In this document: positions 12,201 to 22,394 of the stretch, piece after piece
How the letters are laid out: each line of letters starts with the position of its first letter
How positions within the stretch are numbered: position 1 is the first letter of the stretch
Origin: Tiliqua scincoides
Lineage: Eukaryota; Chordata; Lepidosauria; Squamata; Scincidae
Length of the DNA: 64,000 bases
Assembly (NCBI RefSeq): GCF_035046505.1
Contig: NC_089822.1
Span: forward strand, 217,554,419 to 217,618,418
Direction: 5' to 3'
Notes under the pieces: model-generated
Seen by the model: the letters and a program-made list of their open reading frames with translations, nothing else
Told to the model about the DNA's origin: nothing
Database searches by the model: none
Program-made: the position numbers and the translations under genes

Positions 12201-15200
12201 TATGTTACTAAAAAATGAATAGCACATTTTCTTTATGCTTTAAGTTCATATATGGGGAAAAAATTCAAAATCCACTTTGAAATGATTTTTCCTGAGTTTA
12301 TATTTTATATATTTTATTTATTTATTTATACAGGTATTTATATACCGCCTTTCTTTGGTCATCTGATTTCTCCTCAGACTTTAATCCAAGGCGGTTTACA
12401 TAGGCAGGCTGTTCTAAACCCCCGTAGGGATTTTCACAATTGAATAGTTCTAGCCTTTCATAGAACTCCTCATTCCAGCTGGATTCCTTCCCAGTCTGGC
12501 CTGTCTCTGACCCTTCGCCTCCCATGCTCCACTTGAGGCAACTCCTCTCTGCCACCTGGGGTCAGCTCATCAGTATATCAGCGTTTCATCAGTTCTCGGG
12601 TACTTCGGTTGTTTTGAACTAGCAGCCTCAGATCTTCAGGCATACTAAGCGGCAGCTCTATTTTATTTTATATTAGAATACCTTCCTGTAAACTTTCATT
12701 TAACCACATCATAATGTGTTTCTTTTCTTCCAGTTAATTCCTTATTTTCCAAAATGTGGAAATGATTGTCGAAGACGTTCAAAACATCTGCTACTATGCA
12801 CAAAGAAACCTGGTTAGTTGACATACAGTAACATTTGACTCACTGTTGTGTGATGGATCAGGCCAAAGATCTGTCTAGTCCAGCATTTTGTTTCCAGCTG
12901 TGGCCAATTAGATGTCTCTGAGAATCATACAAGCAGAGCATGAAGGCAATATTCCTTCATTATATATCACCAGCATTTAGAACTTGCAGATACAAGGCTT
13001 CTGACTATGGAAGTTCCACTAAGCTATTGGAACTATACTGTGAGAAATCATTACAACCACATTCCCAGATTTTTCTTTTTTGTGCTGGACCTTTAGGATA
13101 CCAGCAGAGGGCTGTTAGTCAGTAAGGGCCCAATCCTATTCAACATCTAGTGCCAATGCAGCTGTGCCAATGGGGTATGCACTGTATCCTGCAACTGAGG
13201 GACAATCATGGAGACCTCATGGTAAGGGAACGTTTGCTCCCTTATCCCGGGGCACTGGAAAATTGGATAGGATTGGGCCCTTAAAGACTGGAGCAGCACA
13301 CTGTTCAAAGATATTGTATACTCTTCCTTGTTTAATTTCTTTTGTACACAATTAAGTCCCTATTATTGACTCATTTGTTGTATCATCCTTTCATTCAAGC
13401 AGGAATCTGGACACCTCAGTTAAAGCTCACACATTCCTTGCTCGCTCAGAAACAACACATGCAAAAAGCATGCTGTGGTTGTCATTCTGCTACTGGTTTT
13501 CTCTTCTCTAGAGTCAGAATGCACATCAAAAAAAGTGGTGGTGGGGGCTCTTTTTCTTCTTCAATGAATCAGAAGTGAATCTGAACCTATAATCTCTTGG
13601 CTTGCCTTGAATTTGAATCAAACCTTCAACACAAAAAACAATAGACGGTTCAATAATCGGACATACAAAAGAGTCTTCTGAGAGGTGATAAGGGCTGTTC
13701 TCTGCTTCATCTATTGTATTTTCAGAAAATTGTTTTCCAGTGACTCGCCTGAAAAGAACAAGAACAAGAGAGATAGAGCTACCTGGGATTGGGAGATCTC
13801 TCAGGGTTCAGGTAGAGGCTTGCCAACCAATAACACAGGCTATTGTCCAGCAGCAAGGCCTCACTTAGTGGAGTCTTGAGGTGAGGCTGGAAGTTTCTAG
13901 TAGCAACTAGAATATTTTCTAGTTGTGTGTGTTAACAAAAAAAAAAAAAAACACCCTTTAGAGCAGAAACAGTTTTAAATATTTCTCAAGTACAATAATG
14001 ATCACTGTATTTTTTAGAGTTGCATTGCTAGGAAAAGTTGTATACATTCTGCACGAAGTGCACGGATTCAAGGATTTAGTTACTGAATCACTACTTAAAA
14101 GTTGGCCTCTGAACAGGAAACAAAACAGACAGTTCAGAACACACTTGTCAAATCTCAACTGGAACTGAACCCAGTTCAACTCCCTTGTTCTTCCCCATCT
14201 CTTTTGATGGATCTAAACCCACAGAAACAGGGAAGCTGTCAAATATTTCTTGCTATATTCCATATAAAAAGTTGTCAGATAAGAACATAAGAACAGCCCC
14301 ACTGGATCAGGCCATAGGCCCATCTAGCCCAGCTTCCTGTATCTCACAGCAGCTCACCAAATGTCCCAGGAAGCACACCAGATAAGAAGAGACCTGCATC
14401 CTGGTGCCCTCCCTCGCATCTGGCATTCTGACATTGTATCCAGTTCTTACACTGGTTCTGTGTTGATCCTCAGGGCCGGCCCAAGACCTCCTGGCACCTT
14501 AAGGAATGGTACCAAATGCTCCCCCACCTCTTAGTGATGTACCAATCTCTGCTTCTCTCACTCCTGGAATAGAAAAGACGGGTGGTGCAGAAGAGAAAAT
14601 GGAAAGGATAGAAGAGTGGTAGTCAGAGGTATCAAACATAAAGCCCATGGGCTGAATTTGGGCCCTAGAAACAATTTATCTGGCCCCTATTATAATTGGG
14701 CTCTTCCAGCATGATATTTGGGAGATATTCTTCTGTCATTTGCAGCTAATGAATTTCTATGAGAACAATGAATGAACAGCTAATGAATGAGAACAAAGTA
14801 TGTATTTCTGGCCATCATGTGCTAAACGATGTCACTTTTGGCCCTTAGACGGCACTATGAATGCTAACTTCAGCTCTCTGTATGAAATGAGTTTGACATC
14901 CCTGATATAGATTATATCCAGGAGATGACAAAGAACAATGGAGCCAGGTGGCTGGATGGGGATGGGTGCCCTCTCTGACAATTGCTGCCTGACTGCCTCA
15001 GTTGCAATGGCATAGCTAATGAAAGTATAGCCCAGTGCCGAGTGCAAAATGTTGCCCCAGAACACCCAGCCTCTTTAAAAAATGAAAAATGGGGCAGTGG
15101 CCTAGCTAAGGTATCTGCTACCCAGGGTCAAAGAAGATATTGTAGCCCCCTCTCCATGACAAAATTAAATTTATTAAGTAAAGTTTTCTGGTTAATTGCC

Positions 15201-18200
15201 CATAACTTTAGATAGAATATAGATATTCTAGTGCAGGTTGTTTCATTGCATTCTGCATTAAATTACCTTTCCAGTGATATATAACATGATGGTATTATTT
15301 GTACATACCAAGGTTTTCACAATTTTGACCACTAATGTCAAGCTCAGCTTGTAGCCCACTAAAGCTGGTTGCCTGGTGCAGTTGCTATCCCCCTGTACCC
15401 CTTTAGCTACGCCACTGCTGAGTTGGCATCATGGATGGGTTGGCCCTAGTAATCTGCCAGATTACAAAAAAAGAATCTTAAAAGGCATTTCCAGACACTT
15501 GCTTTCTCCAGCAATTATATCCCACATAAGAACAGCCCCACTGGATCAGGCCATAGGCCCATCTAGTCCAGCTTCCTGTATCTCACAGCGGCCCACCAAA
15601 TGCCCCAGGGAGCACACCAGATAACAAGATCCCAGATAACCAGATCCCCCCCCCCCCAAAAAAAAAAGAACATAAGAAAAACCCAGCTGGTTCAGGCCAA
15701 AAGCCCATCTTGTCCAGCCTCCTGCACCTCACAGTGGTCCACCAGATGCCTCAGGGAGCACACAAGACAACAGGAGACTGGCATCCTGGTGCCCTCTCTC
15801 ATATCTGGCATTTTGAGTCTAGCCACATGCATCCCTCTTGCATGTGGCTAGCATGCTGACATGAGGACCTACTGGCCTCTTGAAAGATCTTAGCTGTACC
15901 CTTGTGCTAATTGCTGCTTGTCCAAATATTATTTGAGTTCTTCAGGAGACAATCCAGCTGCTGAACACACTAACATGAAACTTGGTTCTTCCAAGTATAG
16001 TACAACATATATTTGGAACTCAAGGGAGCAAAATCATACTACATTGATTTGAAATGTGTACTAGCTTACTTATCTTTGATTGCATATACCTTACCTGGAT
16101 CAGGTATAGACCTTACATGGATCAGTAACACGCGCATTAATAAATAGTCCAATCCTGTGTTGCCTACACACAGGTAAGTTCCACTGAGTTCATTAAAGCC
16201 TACTCCCAAGTATATGTGTATAGGATTACAGCACAATCCTATGCATACTGACTCAAAGTTAAGTTTTACTGGTTTCAGTGGGGTTTACCCCCTGGTCAAT
16301 GTGTATAGAAATTTAGCCCAAGTGTGATATACTGGTTGGAGGAGCAAACGAATACAAGGCAAATTCAGGTTCAAGTCTCCATGCAGCCATGAAGCTCAAT
16401 ATATGACTATATATAGTTCTCATTCTACTTAACAGAACTGTTGTCAGAATAGAAGGAACAGTAACATATACATTGCCTTAAGCTGCTCAAGAATATTTAG
16501 GATAAAAATGTCATAAAAACAAAAAGCAATGGTGGTTTTCTGTTTTGTAGAAGTCACACCAAATGCAGCTAAGCTGAAATCTATATGTTGGATTTTTAAA
16601 ATTGCACTTAAGTAGTAAATTTTCACATCTTTCATGCATGTAGAAGAGCCAAGGGTGGTGTGTATGTTTTAGTTCAGACCAGTGTTTCTTAAATTGTGGG
16701 TCGGAACCCACTAGGTGGGTCATGAGCCAATTCCAGGAGGGTCCCCATTCATTTCAATATTTTATTTTTAATATATCAGACTTGATGCTACCATGGTATG
16801 TGACTGTGTTTGGGGAAATGTTACAGATTTGAACAGCTACTATGTATACGATTTTAACAATGATAGTAAATGGAACTTACTCTGGGTAAGTATGGATAGG
16901 ATTGCAGCCTAGGATTGTTAAAAATTTTCCTGCTTGATGATGTCACTTCTGGTCATGATATTGCTTCTGGCGAGTCCTGACTGATTCTCATTCTAAAAAG
17001 TGGGTCCTGGTGCTAAAAATTTGAGACTCACTGGTCTAGACTTCTACTTAACCCTTCATGTAAGTGGTTTCTTATGAAGTTAACAGTTCCCTTTCTCTTC
17101 TAGGGGTCATAAATTTAGTAGTAGTATTTGCTGGCATATTCACTGCTTTATCTCTGATGGTTGTGATACTTGCTGTTGTATACTTCAAGAAGAGAAATGG
17201 TAAGAGCATCTATTCTATAGAGACAGCCATGTGTCTATTTATTATTATTACTATTATTATTATTATTTATAAGCGATTTAGTCCATTGGCCCGGAGCCAC
17301 TTGATATTATATCATGTCAATTTACTTTTACTGAGACAATTCCAGTTTAGGAGAAAGCATGCAGAACATTACTTTTTGTGGGTAGGGTGGATATTTATCT
17401 TCCCATGATGGTAGAGGCTGATAAGCTAGTGAACTTCTTGAGATATTTTGGATAGGATATGGAGATTTTGAGGGCCACAGTAGACAAACTGATGAAGAAC
17501 CATAAGCAGTTTCATAATGTGGTACCTTAGGAATAAACTGTTAGCTGCCACCACCATCCTAGGCCCTACTACTTGGACATAAGGTGATGGAGGGGTGAAT
17601 CAGGCAGACGTGATGGTGAATATTCTGTGCCTGAAGCTGCCAGCCCTGCTTATGTATCACAGTGTCAGTGCTTGACACTGGCAATTGTGGTAAAACTTTA
17701 ACCTATGTAATGCCCTGGGAAAATATACTTGTCTAAAGAGCCCTGCCAAATTTCCCTTGTATGCTGACTATAGGGAAATCTTCATGAGATGCTCACAGTG
17801 GCCAGGTAGGGAGCATCTAGCTCCCAAACTAGCAATCCAGACTCTTAAGAAGCTTGCAAAAGTGGTGAGCCAAGTTTCCTTAAGGTCTGATGAAATCCAG
17901 TCCTTCACATTCAGCAGCAAACATGCAATCTTCAGACTATAGTGGTGCAACAGGATACTGCTAGAGTAGTGGATACGTTTACAATAAATACTGTTATTAT
18001 TATTTATTATTATCCACTGTTATCAACAATGAAATTCTATTGCTAGAGGTGGTTTTTTTGTGATAATGAAATAACACCCTCACTTTCTGCACTTCTAAAA
18101 CAAAAAACCGCAAAATCTGAAAAAAAAAAATTCTTGAACTTCTACATATTCTCTAACACCTGTATATGCATGTGGCTGCATCTTCTGACAGTGTATCACC

Positions 18201-19447
18201 TAGCTAGTATGCTTTTAAAGTGGTTATAATTTATAAAAATACACTCTAGGAATTAAAACCCATAACACCACTTTTTGCACCTCTAACTTTGGAAAATACC
18301 AAAATCCATGAAAAAAAATAACCGTTTTCACCCACCTCTACCACACCTTGCAAGCCACGTCAACTAAGTTCCAGACTACAGCAGCCATACTAGAAGAGAC
18401 ACCGTTAAGCACTGGAACTATAGAAGAGGTTTTCTCTCATACTGCACACGTTGGATTTTATTTAATATATGTGATTGTGGATAAGAAAGGGGAAAGCCAA
18501 AGAACTACTTTGAATCTCAGAGGTTCATGTAACTTTCCACTAAGCTTCATATGGTTTTTCAAGACACATTTTTCTATTACTCAGCAAGGCTATATATAGT
18601 TTACTGCTCTAGATCTGCAGATTTCCACATAAGCTTTACTTAAACATTTTTTTTAATGTTTATGTACTGCTTTTCAACAAAATAGTTCACAAAGCATGTT
18701 GAAATAATACCAGTACCACCCTGCATAGTGACCAACAAGCTAAGTACTGCAATATTTAACTCAAAACTCATTCTGAATGCTGAAGATAACTTTTAAAAAA
18801 ACATGAACTTTGTTTCCTTCAAAAGAATTTGTTCTAATGTATCTTTTTGTTTTTCTTTAACAGCTGCAATCAGGAGGAGGCTTGGTTTTCACCCTGGAGA
18901 GCATTATACACCGGCTAAAATTCTTGTCATATATTCACAGGAAGTGTGTATTCAGCACACTGTCCTGCCTTTTGCTGAATTTCTACATGAATGCTGTCAT
19001 TGTGATGTCATCATAGATGTGTGGCAAAAACTGAGAATTGCTGAAATAGGGCTGGTACAGTGGCTTGCTACTCAGAAAGAAATTGCTGATAAAGTTATTT
19101 TTCTCAGGCCAGGCGATCCAAGTCCAGAATGTGATTTAGCTTGCAAAAAAATTGTAGAAAACTACAGTGAGAACTCTGAATGTATGTTCACTCTTGCATT
19201 TAACCTTTTCTGTAGTGACTGGAAAAATCAGTCTTCTCTCTTTAAGTATATGGTAGTTTCTTTCAAACAAACTCATTCAACTAAAAAGCTCCCAAGTGCT
19301 TTGAAGATCTTCCCCCACTATTTTCTTATGAAAGACATTGACTCGTTTTGTAGAGATATCTGCCTTTCTCAGAGTTCTGTTTACAGACATGCTGTGGTGC
19401 AACTCATCATGCGCATTTTACACATGCACCCAAGCATGCCTGCCTAG
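1303..19447 (+). CDS. IL17RB: Interleukin-17 receptor B, 3' part (5' exons outside window)
   Basis: Single-pass cytokine receptor. In mammals it binds IL-17B and IL-17E (IL-25), pairs with IL17RA and signals through a cytoplasmic SEFIR domain to ACT1. Seven exons are visible: 1303-1429, 3635-3682, 10852-11018, 11234-11299, 12734-12812, 17104-17199 and 18864-19447. All have AG/GT borders and compatible phases, giving 388 residues plus a TAG stop. Recognised pieces include [10 protein letters not shown], shared with human apart from one residue, [11 protein letters not shown], a helix beginning [16 protein letters not shown], and the SEFIR stretches [18 protein letters not shown] and AFNLFCSDW. 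Human IL17RB has about 500 residues, so roughly the first 115, including the signal peptide, lie left of position 1. I searched 734-1302 for the preceding exon and did not find it. The gene converges on ACTR8. Confidence 0.95.
1717..2772 (-). mobile_element. Tigger-like (TcMar) non-autonomous element, interrupted by a hAT
   Basis: The ends read TA-CAGGTCCAACC and GACTTAACCTG-TA, matching the TA target site and CAGGTTGAG-type termini of Tigger elements. The body is the inverse of the 499-bp copy at 36501-36999. A separate hAT element (2118-2536) sits inside, which makes this one older. Confidence 0.65.
2118..2536. mobile_element. hAT non-autonomous element inside a Tigger-like element
   Basis: The termini CAGGGGTGCCCAAAC and GTTTGGACACCCCTG are inverted repeats of the hAT (Charlie) type. 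The flanks CTGTGGGT and CTCTGGAT look like a decayed 8-bp target duplication (6 of 8 match). Confidence 0.7.
3171..3565. repeat. Inverted-repeat unit containing a CA microsatellite and a SINE/L2 tail
   Basis: The arms 3171-3216 and 3520-3565 (46 bp each) match at 41 positions in inverted orientation. Between them lie a CA repeat (3231-3266), a LINE/SINE 3' tail (about 3285-3440, ending in a GTATATAAATAATAAT-type tail) and AT-rich DNA. The unit ends about 70 bp before the 48-bp IL17RB exon at 3635. Confidence 0.7.
3883..4224. mobile_element. hAT non-autonomous element with perfect target duplication
   Basis: The end CTAGTGATGCCACTG is an imperfect inverted repeat of the start CAATGGAGTTACTGGGG. 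The flanks are identical 8-mers, CCCTCTGG at 3875-3882 and 4225-4232, the size expected for hAT. The family recurs at 15095-15417 and in the nest at 54906-59300. Confidence 0.85.
4781..4873. repeat. Perfect 31-bp hairpin in an IL17RB intron
   Basis: Arms 4781-4811 and 4843-4873 are exact reverse complements around a 31-nt loop containing TATG repeats. Looser pairing extends outward for about 25 bp (to about 4753 and 4895), broken by an 8-nt insertion. I recognise no family. Confidence 0.85.
5095..5345 (-). mobile_element. Possible solo LTR (retroviral-type fossil)
   Basis: On the minus strand the block runs from TGTTGC to GCAACA. It carries a TATA-like GTATAAAGG and an AATAAA about 70 nt further on, the layout of a U3-R-U5 LTR. 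No clear target duplication, internal region or partner LTR was seen, so the assignment is tentative. Confidence 0.35.
5346..6560. other. AT-rich intron stretch, nothing recognised
   Basis: There is no long reading frame, no exon of IL17RB and no known repeat end. It could be old repeat DNA belonging to the LTR-like block beside it. Confidence 0.4.
6566..6648. repeat. Palindromic ~80-bp AATCCTA repeat (MITE-like)
   Basis: This is a diverged copy of a fold-back unit whose halves are AATCCTATxCACACTTACCTGG and its approximate inverse ending TAGGATT. It is one of about 20 copies in the window. Confidence 0.55.
6765..6890 (-). mobile_element. CR1 3' tail fragment
   Basis: It starts with the 8-bp tail repeat (AAGAACATAAGAACAG) and continues with the 3' UTR found in the long CR1 at 28098-30442, in the opposite orientation. 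It ends about 90 bp before the next CR1 copy. Confidence 0.85.
6982..8294 (+). mobile_element. CR1 LINE, 5'-truncated copy
   Basis: It covers the second half of the reverse transcriptase ([37 protein letters not shown]), the CR1 C-terminal region ([17 protein letters not shown]) and the 3' UTR with TTCTTATG repeats. Compared with the copy at 28098-30442, one G is missing near 7264, which shifts the frame between the two halves. The copies are otherwise very similar, so this one is young. It lies in an IL17RB intron in the sense orientation. Confidence 0.93.
8295..8845. other. Intron stretch, nothing recognised
   Basis: There are no IL17RB exons and no repeat termini that I can name. Confidence 0.4.
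8850..9512 (+). pseudogene. Tigger/pogo-type transposase remnant
   Basis: Scattered frames give [16 protein letters not shown] and [19 protein letters not shown]. These resemble the C-terminal part of TIGD1-like (Tigger) transposases, where a TLKxFWKxYN stretch and an E/D-rich (I/V)EELLxxxxEELTNEEL stretch occur. Stops and frame changes separate the pieces. No terminal repeats were located. Confidence 0.4.
9514..9593. repeat. Palindromic ~80-bp AATCCTA repeat
   Basis: It contains the core CCTGAGAGTAAGCCCCATTG followed by the approximately inverse half that ends GTTAGGATT. It directly follows the transposase remnant. Confidence 0.65.
9792..10254. mobile_element. hAT non-autonomous element, 463 bp
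   Basis: The termini CAGTGGTTCTCA and TGAGAACCACTG are perfect 12-bp inverted repeats. The flanks CACTATAG (9784-9791) and CTCTATAG (10255-10262) form an 8-bp target duplication with one mismatch. The interior is GC-rich with no reading frame of note. Confidence 0.88.
11735..11848. mobile_element. Tigger-like fragment (low certainty)
   Basis: The stretch contains TGGACCATTGGCAGGTACTT and GAGGCCCCACTGTA, which resemble the end of Tigger-type elements such as the one at 35636-35990. Only one end was seen. Confidence 0.3.
12051..12134. repeat. Palindromic ~80-bp AATCCTA repeat
   Basis: It runs from CAATCCTATGCATGTCTCCT to GGATAGGATTGCAGCC, with the two halves approximately inverse to each other. 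Confidence 0.6.
12310..12650 (-). mobile_element. tRNA-type SINE, partial
   Basis: On the minus strand the 3' tail reads AAAGGCGGTATATAAATACC, preceded by CGCCTTGGATTAAAGTCTGA. The same tail ends the fuller SINE at 46310-46752. It lies just before the IL17RB exon at 12734. Confidence 0.6.
12852..13030 (-). mobile_element. Old CR1-like 3' tail fragment
   Basis: GGATCAGGCCAAAGATCTGT and CTAGTCCAGCATTTTGTTTC match the CR1 3' UTR pattern of the younger copies, but with many differences. This suggests an older subfamily. Confidence 0.5.
13123..13283. mobile_element. 161-bp MITE with perfect 17-bp inverted repeats
   Basis: TAAGGGCCCAATCCTAT (13123-13139) and ATAGGATTGGGCCCTTA (13267-13283) are exact inverse copies. 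Each begins or ends with TA, which fits a TA target duplication, but duplication and terminus cannot be told apart here. The interior has no coding potential. Confidence 0.75.
14282..14431 (-). mobile_element. CR1 3' tail fragment
   Basis: It starts AAGAACATAAGAACAGCCCC and follows the CR1 3' UTR to GCATCTGGCATTCTGACAT, in reverse orientation. Confidence 0.85.
14624..14904. mobile_element. hAT non-autonomous element, 281 bp
   Basis: CAGAGGTATCAAACATAAAG at the start and GAGTTTGACATCCCTG at the end are imperfect inverted repeats of hAT type. I could not see the target duplication. Confidence 0.6.
15095..15417. mobile_element. hAT non-autonomous element, 323 bp
   Basis: The ends CAGTGGCCTAGCTAAGG and CTTTAGCTACGCCACTG are inverted repeats. 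The body includes the TTTCATTGCATTCTGCAT block shared with 3883-4224 and with the nest at 54906-59300. There is no clear target duplication. Confidence 0.65.
15527..15812 (-). mobile_element. Two CR1 3' tail fragments side by side
   Basis: Both start with an AAGAACA...AGAA-type tail in reverse orientation, about 15527-15631 and 15668-15812. They are separated by a C-run and an A-run. The second copy is more diverged. Confidence 0.75.
16149..16316. repeat. Two palindromic AATCCTA repeats in tandem
   Basis: The first runs to GTATAGGATTACA (about 16231). The second starts CACAATCCTATGCATACTGA and ends near 16316 with a decayed right half. Confidence 0.6.
16680..17033. mobile_element. hAT non-autonomous element, 354 bp
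   Basis: It runs from CAGTGTTTCTTAAATTGTGG to AAAATTTGAGACTCACTG. The flanks GTTCAGAC and GTCTAGAC match at 6 of 8. The same family occurs at 24713-25069 (inverse), 40710-41851 and, as a fragment, 56602-56725. It lies 70 bp before the IL17RB membrane exon. Confidence 0.8.
17104..17199 (+). CDS. IL17RB: IL17RB transmembrane exon
   Basis: This exon codes a continuous hydrophobic helix of about 26 residues followed by the basic stop-transfer YFKKRN. It starts after a TTCTCTTCTAG acceptor and ends at a G|GTAAGA donor, with phase 1 on both sides. It joins directly to the SEFIR exon at 18864. Skipping it would remove the membrane anchor and keep the frame, since it is 96 nt long. Skipping is an inference from length, not something seen. 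Confidence 0.93.
18640..18715 (-). mobile_element. LINE/SINE 3' tail fragment
   Basis: The stretch TATGTACTGCTTTTCAACAA is the inverse of the GAAAAG(C/T)GGTATATAAATA tail seen at 3285-3440. It is short and lacks a head. Confidence 0.4.
18864..19447 (+). CDS. IL17RB: IL17RB terminal exon with SEFIR domain
   Basis: The last coding exon (584 nt) follows a CTTTAACAG acceptor. It encodes the juxtamembrane linker, the whole SEFIR domain and a short tail. Motifs in order are KILVIYSQE (box 1-like), [20 protein letters not shown], the conserved core NLFCSDW, and [11 protein letters not shown]. The last 25 or so residues (from SQSSVYRH on) do not resemble the human C-terminus. Confidence 0.94.
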
Positions 19448-19621
19448 GGACTCTTAGTCATTGGACCATGGTGCATGCATTTCACAAATTTGCACCATTA
19501 AGCCATTTCTGCCCAATGTGTACACGTGTGGGCTGGCAAAAATGGGTTAAGGGGAAAAGAAAGAAACTCTGAATCCACTCCATTACAATTTTTTGAGAGG
19601 AATTACTATAACTATTAAGGA

Positions 19622-19800
19622 AGAGGCTGTGGTTCAGTGGATAAGCATTTGATTTACAGATGCTCCCAAGGTCGATCACTCACATGTCTCTAGGTAGCAG
19701 AGAAAAATTCCTGTCTGAAACCTTGAAGGTGCATTACCAGTTGGTATTGACAATACTGAGTGATATGGACCAATACAAGGCACTTATATGCCCTGCACTG
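19622..19800 (+). mobile_element. tRNA-headed SINE
   Basis: The A-box-like start is GGCTGTGGTTCAGTGG and the B-box-like stretch is AAGGTCGATCACTC. The body CAATACTGAGTGATATGGAC is shared with the SINE at 26797-26986. It lies in the IL17RB 3' UTR or just after it. Confidence 0.65.
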
Positions 19801-19837
19801 TCCCTGTGTAAATTAAATATAGAAAAATTATATAATG

Positions 19838-19843
19838 AATAAA
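19838..19843 (+). promoter_or_regulatory. Candidate IL17RB polyadenylation signal
   Basis: This is an AATAAA about 390 nt after the IL17RB stop, just beyond a tRNA-type SINE. It could instead be the tail of that SINE, and no other evidence supports it. Confidence 0.3.
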
Positions 19844-20042
19844 AGTTACAGCATAATGTAAAGCTGCTCATGACTATATAATGTTGCACAATCTTACCAT
19901 ATGTACACAAAAGAGTAAAAACGAAGGGGTTAACCATGGGGTCTGGAGCTGCTGTGGGAACCAGCTGCTGGTCAAAAAGCTAAGGAAGTAAGTAGTGCTT
20001 GTTAAGCATGTGAAGAGACTCCAGGGAAGATAGTGACTTTCT

Positions 20043-20044
<2 letters not shown>

Positions 20045-20071
<27 letters not shown>
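20045..20071. repeat. GA microsatellite
   Basis: An uninterrupted run of GA units, followed by an A-run at about 20078-20088. Confidence 0.85.
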
Positions 20072-20074
<3 letters not shown>

Positions 20075-20089
20075 TTTAAAAAAAAAAAA

Positions 20090-21385
20090 CTAAGGAAGAA
20101 ATCCAGTGTGACAAAAGCAAGAGTGGTTACCTGATCTTGAAGTTGCAGATTCTTGGAGAAAGTATGGCATCAGTGAAGCGGGAGACTCCCATTTAGTTGT
20201 CCCTCTCTCCAAGAGCTCACCATTAATCACTTGCACCTAAAGCCTGGACACTTCTTCAACCATGGTTCCTCATACCCAATCTACCTGTCAGGTCTTGTCA
20301 CCCAGGCTCTGCAGACTCAATCAGGAAGAGACTCAAAGGGAGCTGAGGCATCTCTAAGTTTCCACTCCCTCAGTTTAAAAGTAGAAATTCCCAGAACACT
20401 GTTCTGGGTGTGCTACTTATCAGAAAAGGTAGCAAAGAGGGTTTTTAGCCAAGGAGGGAAAGCAAAAATCAAGCGTGGAACTAGTTTGACTTTTTTGGGA
20501 CAGAGATGATCTCTTAAGTTTTTTGTGGACTATCTGAGGTGTGTGTGTGTAAAAAGGGGAGGAAGGTATTTGAGCAGTACTTCAGGTGCTATTCCAGCTT
20601 CTAGTAGTGAGGATACTCTATAGATCTTGTTTGAAGAGAACTGCTATTTGAAATGATTCCAGGGCCCAACTTGTTTATCATGGGATAGCCATGTCAATGT
20701 CATGCACCAACTGGTTGTGTGAGTTACTTCATGATTCCTACTAGGAAGATCTTGTGATTTTAGCCACAAGACTGTGACTCCCAGGGTGCATAACTGTCCT
20801 GTAGCAAGGTGTGTACAGTACATGAACACATTTTAAAACAACTCCTATGTGTTGGTGTACTGCTCATGGAACACACAGAACTGTACTCCAACACAGGGAT
20901 ACAGCTTACATCCTGCACCAGTGCTGGATTCATAATTTATAGTACTAATATGGCAACAACCTGAGCTGGCTTCATCTAACAGTAGCAAATGTTAGTAATA
21001 ACACATAAGGAAATGGAAGCTGACTGTCAAGCAGAGCAAGGTAGTTTTAATTCACACATAGCTAAGGCAGGATTCATGTGCCAATGCATTAACCTATGAC
21101 AACACAAAAAGATCCTGCTTTCAGGTGATTGTGGCAAGGGGAGCCCTGATGTTGGTGCCTTCTCCCTTCTTCCTGATCTGCTTTTAGGCTATGGCCAAAG
21201 TCTATAGATTCTGCTGCCACCATGAGGACAAAGCCAGAAAGTCTTAAGAAGTTTTCTCCTCAAAAGGCTCCTTCCTAGTTATGTACAGAATTCTCCCCAA
21301 TCCTCTCCAGTAAGTTGTAGCCAAGGGTTGAGGTGGTCTGGGACAAGGCTTTGACCAATTTTTAAAATGTAAAAAGAGCTCATTA
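20090..21385. other. Intergenic, nothing recognised
   Basis: Between the IL17RB 3' end and ACTR8. There are no splice-compatible coding stretches and no repeat termini that I can name. Confidence 0.4.
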
Positions 21386-21796
21386 AGAGCCCAATCCTAT
21401 GGGCTCAAGCACTGGCGGTACACTTGTACCACTGGCACTGGGTGACGCAAATGTACCCTAAAGCATGTTAGCAGCACCCTCCAAGTAAGCAGTGCCAGCA
21501 GGGAGGCCTATGCCGCTTTACCAGCATCACAGAAGCTCCAGCTGCCGAGTTGAACAGAAGGCAGAGCAGAGGCACGGGGAGAGTGGCAGGAGAGGTGTTC
21601 CGGGGTAGGGGGAGCCCCCCAGTTTGTACCAGTGATTTAGCTGGTGCAAATGCAAGAAGTCCCATTGCTGAGGCTGGGACTTTACTTGGGGAGAGGGGAC
21701 GAGACCTCTGGCAGCTTCCCTGGCCCCATAGGATACAGTGGCAGGCATTTTGGCACCACTGCAGCCCACAGTGCTAGGAAGCTTAGGATTGGGCTG
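21386..21796. mobile_element. GC-rich element with AATCCTA/TAGGATT ends
   Basis: The ends AGAGCCCAATCCTATGGG and CTTAGGATTGGGCTGT are imperfect inverted repeats like those of the MITE at 13123-13283. The 411-bp interior is GC-rich and non-coding. A longer, more decayed relative may lie at 60082-60663. Confidence 0.5.
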
Positions 21797-22394
21797 TCCA
21801 ATTACAAGCACAGGGGGTACATTTTGGGTGTTAGAAAAGAAGTAAATTCAGAAAACAGTTTGGGAATAGGGAGAAATTCAGGTGTGGATTTTAGCAAAAA
21901 TAAAACTACAGATAAAACTTAAAGCAAAATAATTTCCTGAAATTTCTAAATTTCACTCTTTCCTAACTCCAGTATCAGCTTGAGTGGGCAATTACACCAC
22001 TCTGATCCTCAAGGGGGAGAAAATCTGACCACACACAGACGCAGCCTCTGAGGAAGCCAGGTTGAAGCACACATAGGCATAAGTGCTTAATCTTAAGAAA
22101 ACTAGTTTTGATGACATCCTTGTAAAATATCCAGTCAGATAAGACAATCACTTGGGCATGCCTACCTGCTCTCCAACATACTCAGGTGCACTCAGATGTT
22201 CTATCAGCTGGTGAATGTTGTTCTCAGCAAGTGGGTTGCTCTTGGGCAAACTTAAAACGAAAACAAGGAGTCCACAAAATGACCTTCTGCTTGGCCACGT
22301 GGTCTACAAAAGCACTGATTTCAAAGTGTCTCAGGAAAGACTCTTGTTAAACCTTACACTGAAGTATTTCTTAAGGAAACCACAGGGATGGAAG

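Noticed and set aside
12813-17103. A stalk microexon of IL17RB
   Set aside because: No convincing AG...GT segment coding a VPFPLDNN-like peptide was recognised, so it was left as a question.
17222-17271. ATT-rich simple repeat as a possible regulatory site
   Set aside because: An ordinary microsatellite just after the IL17RB membrane exon, with no further support.
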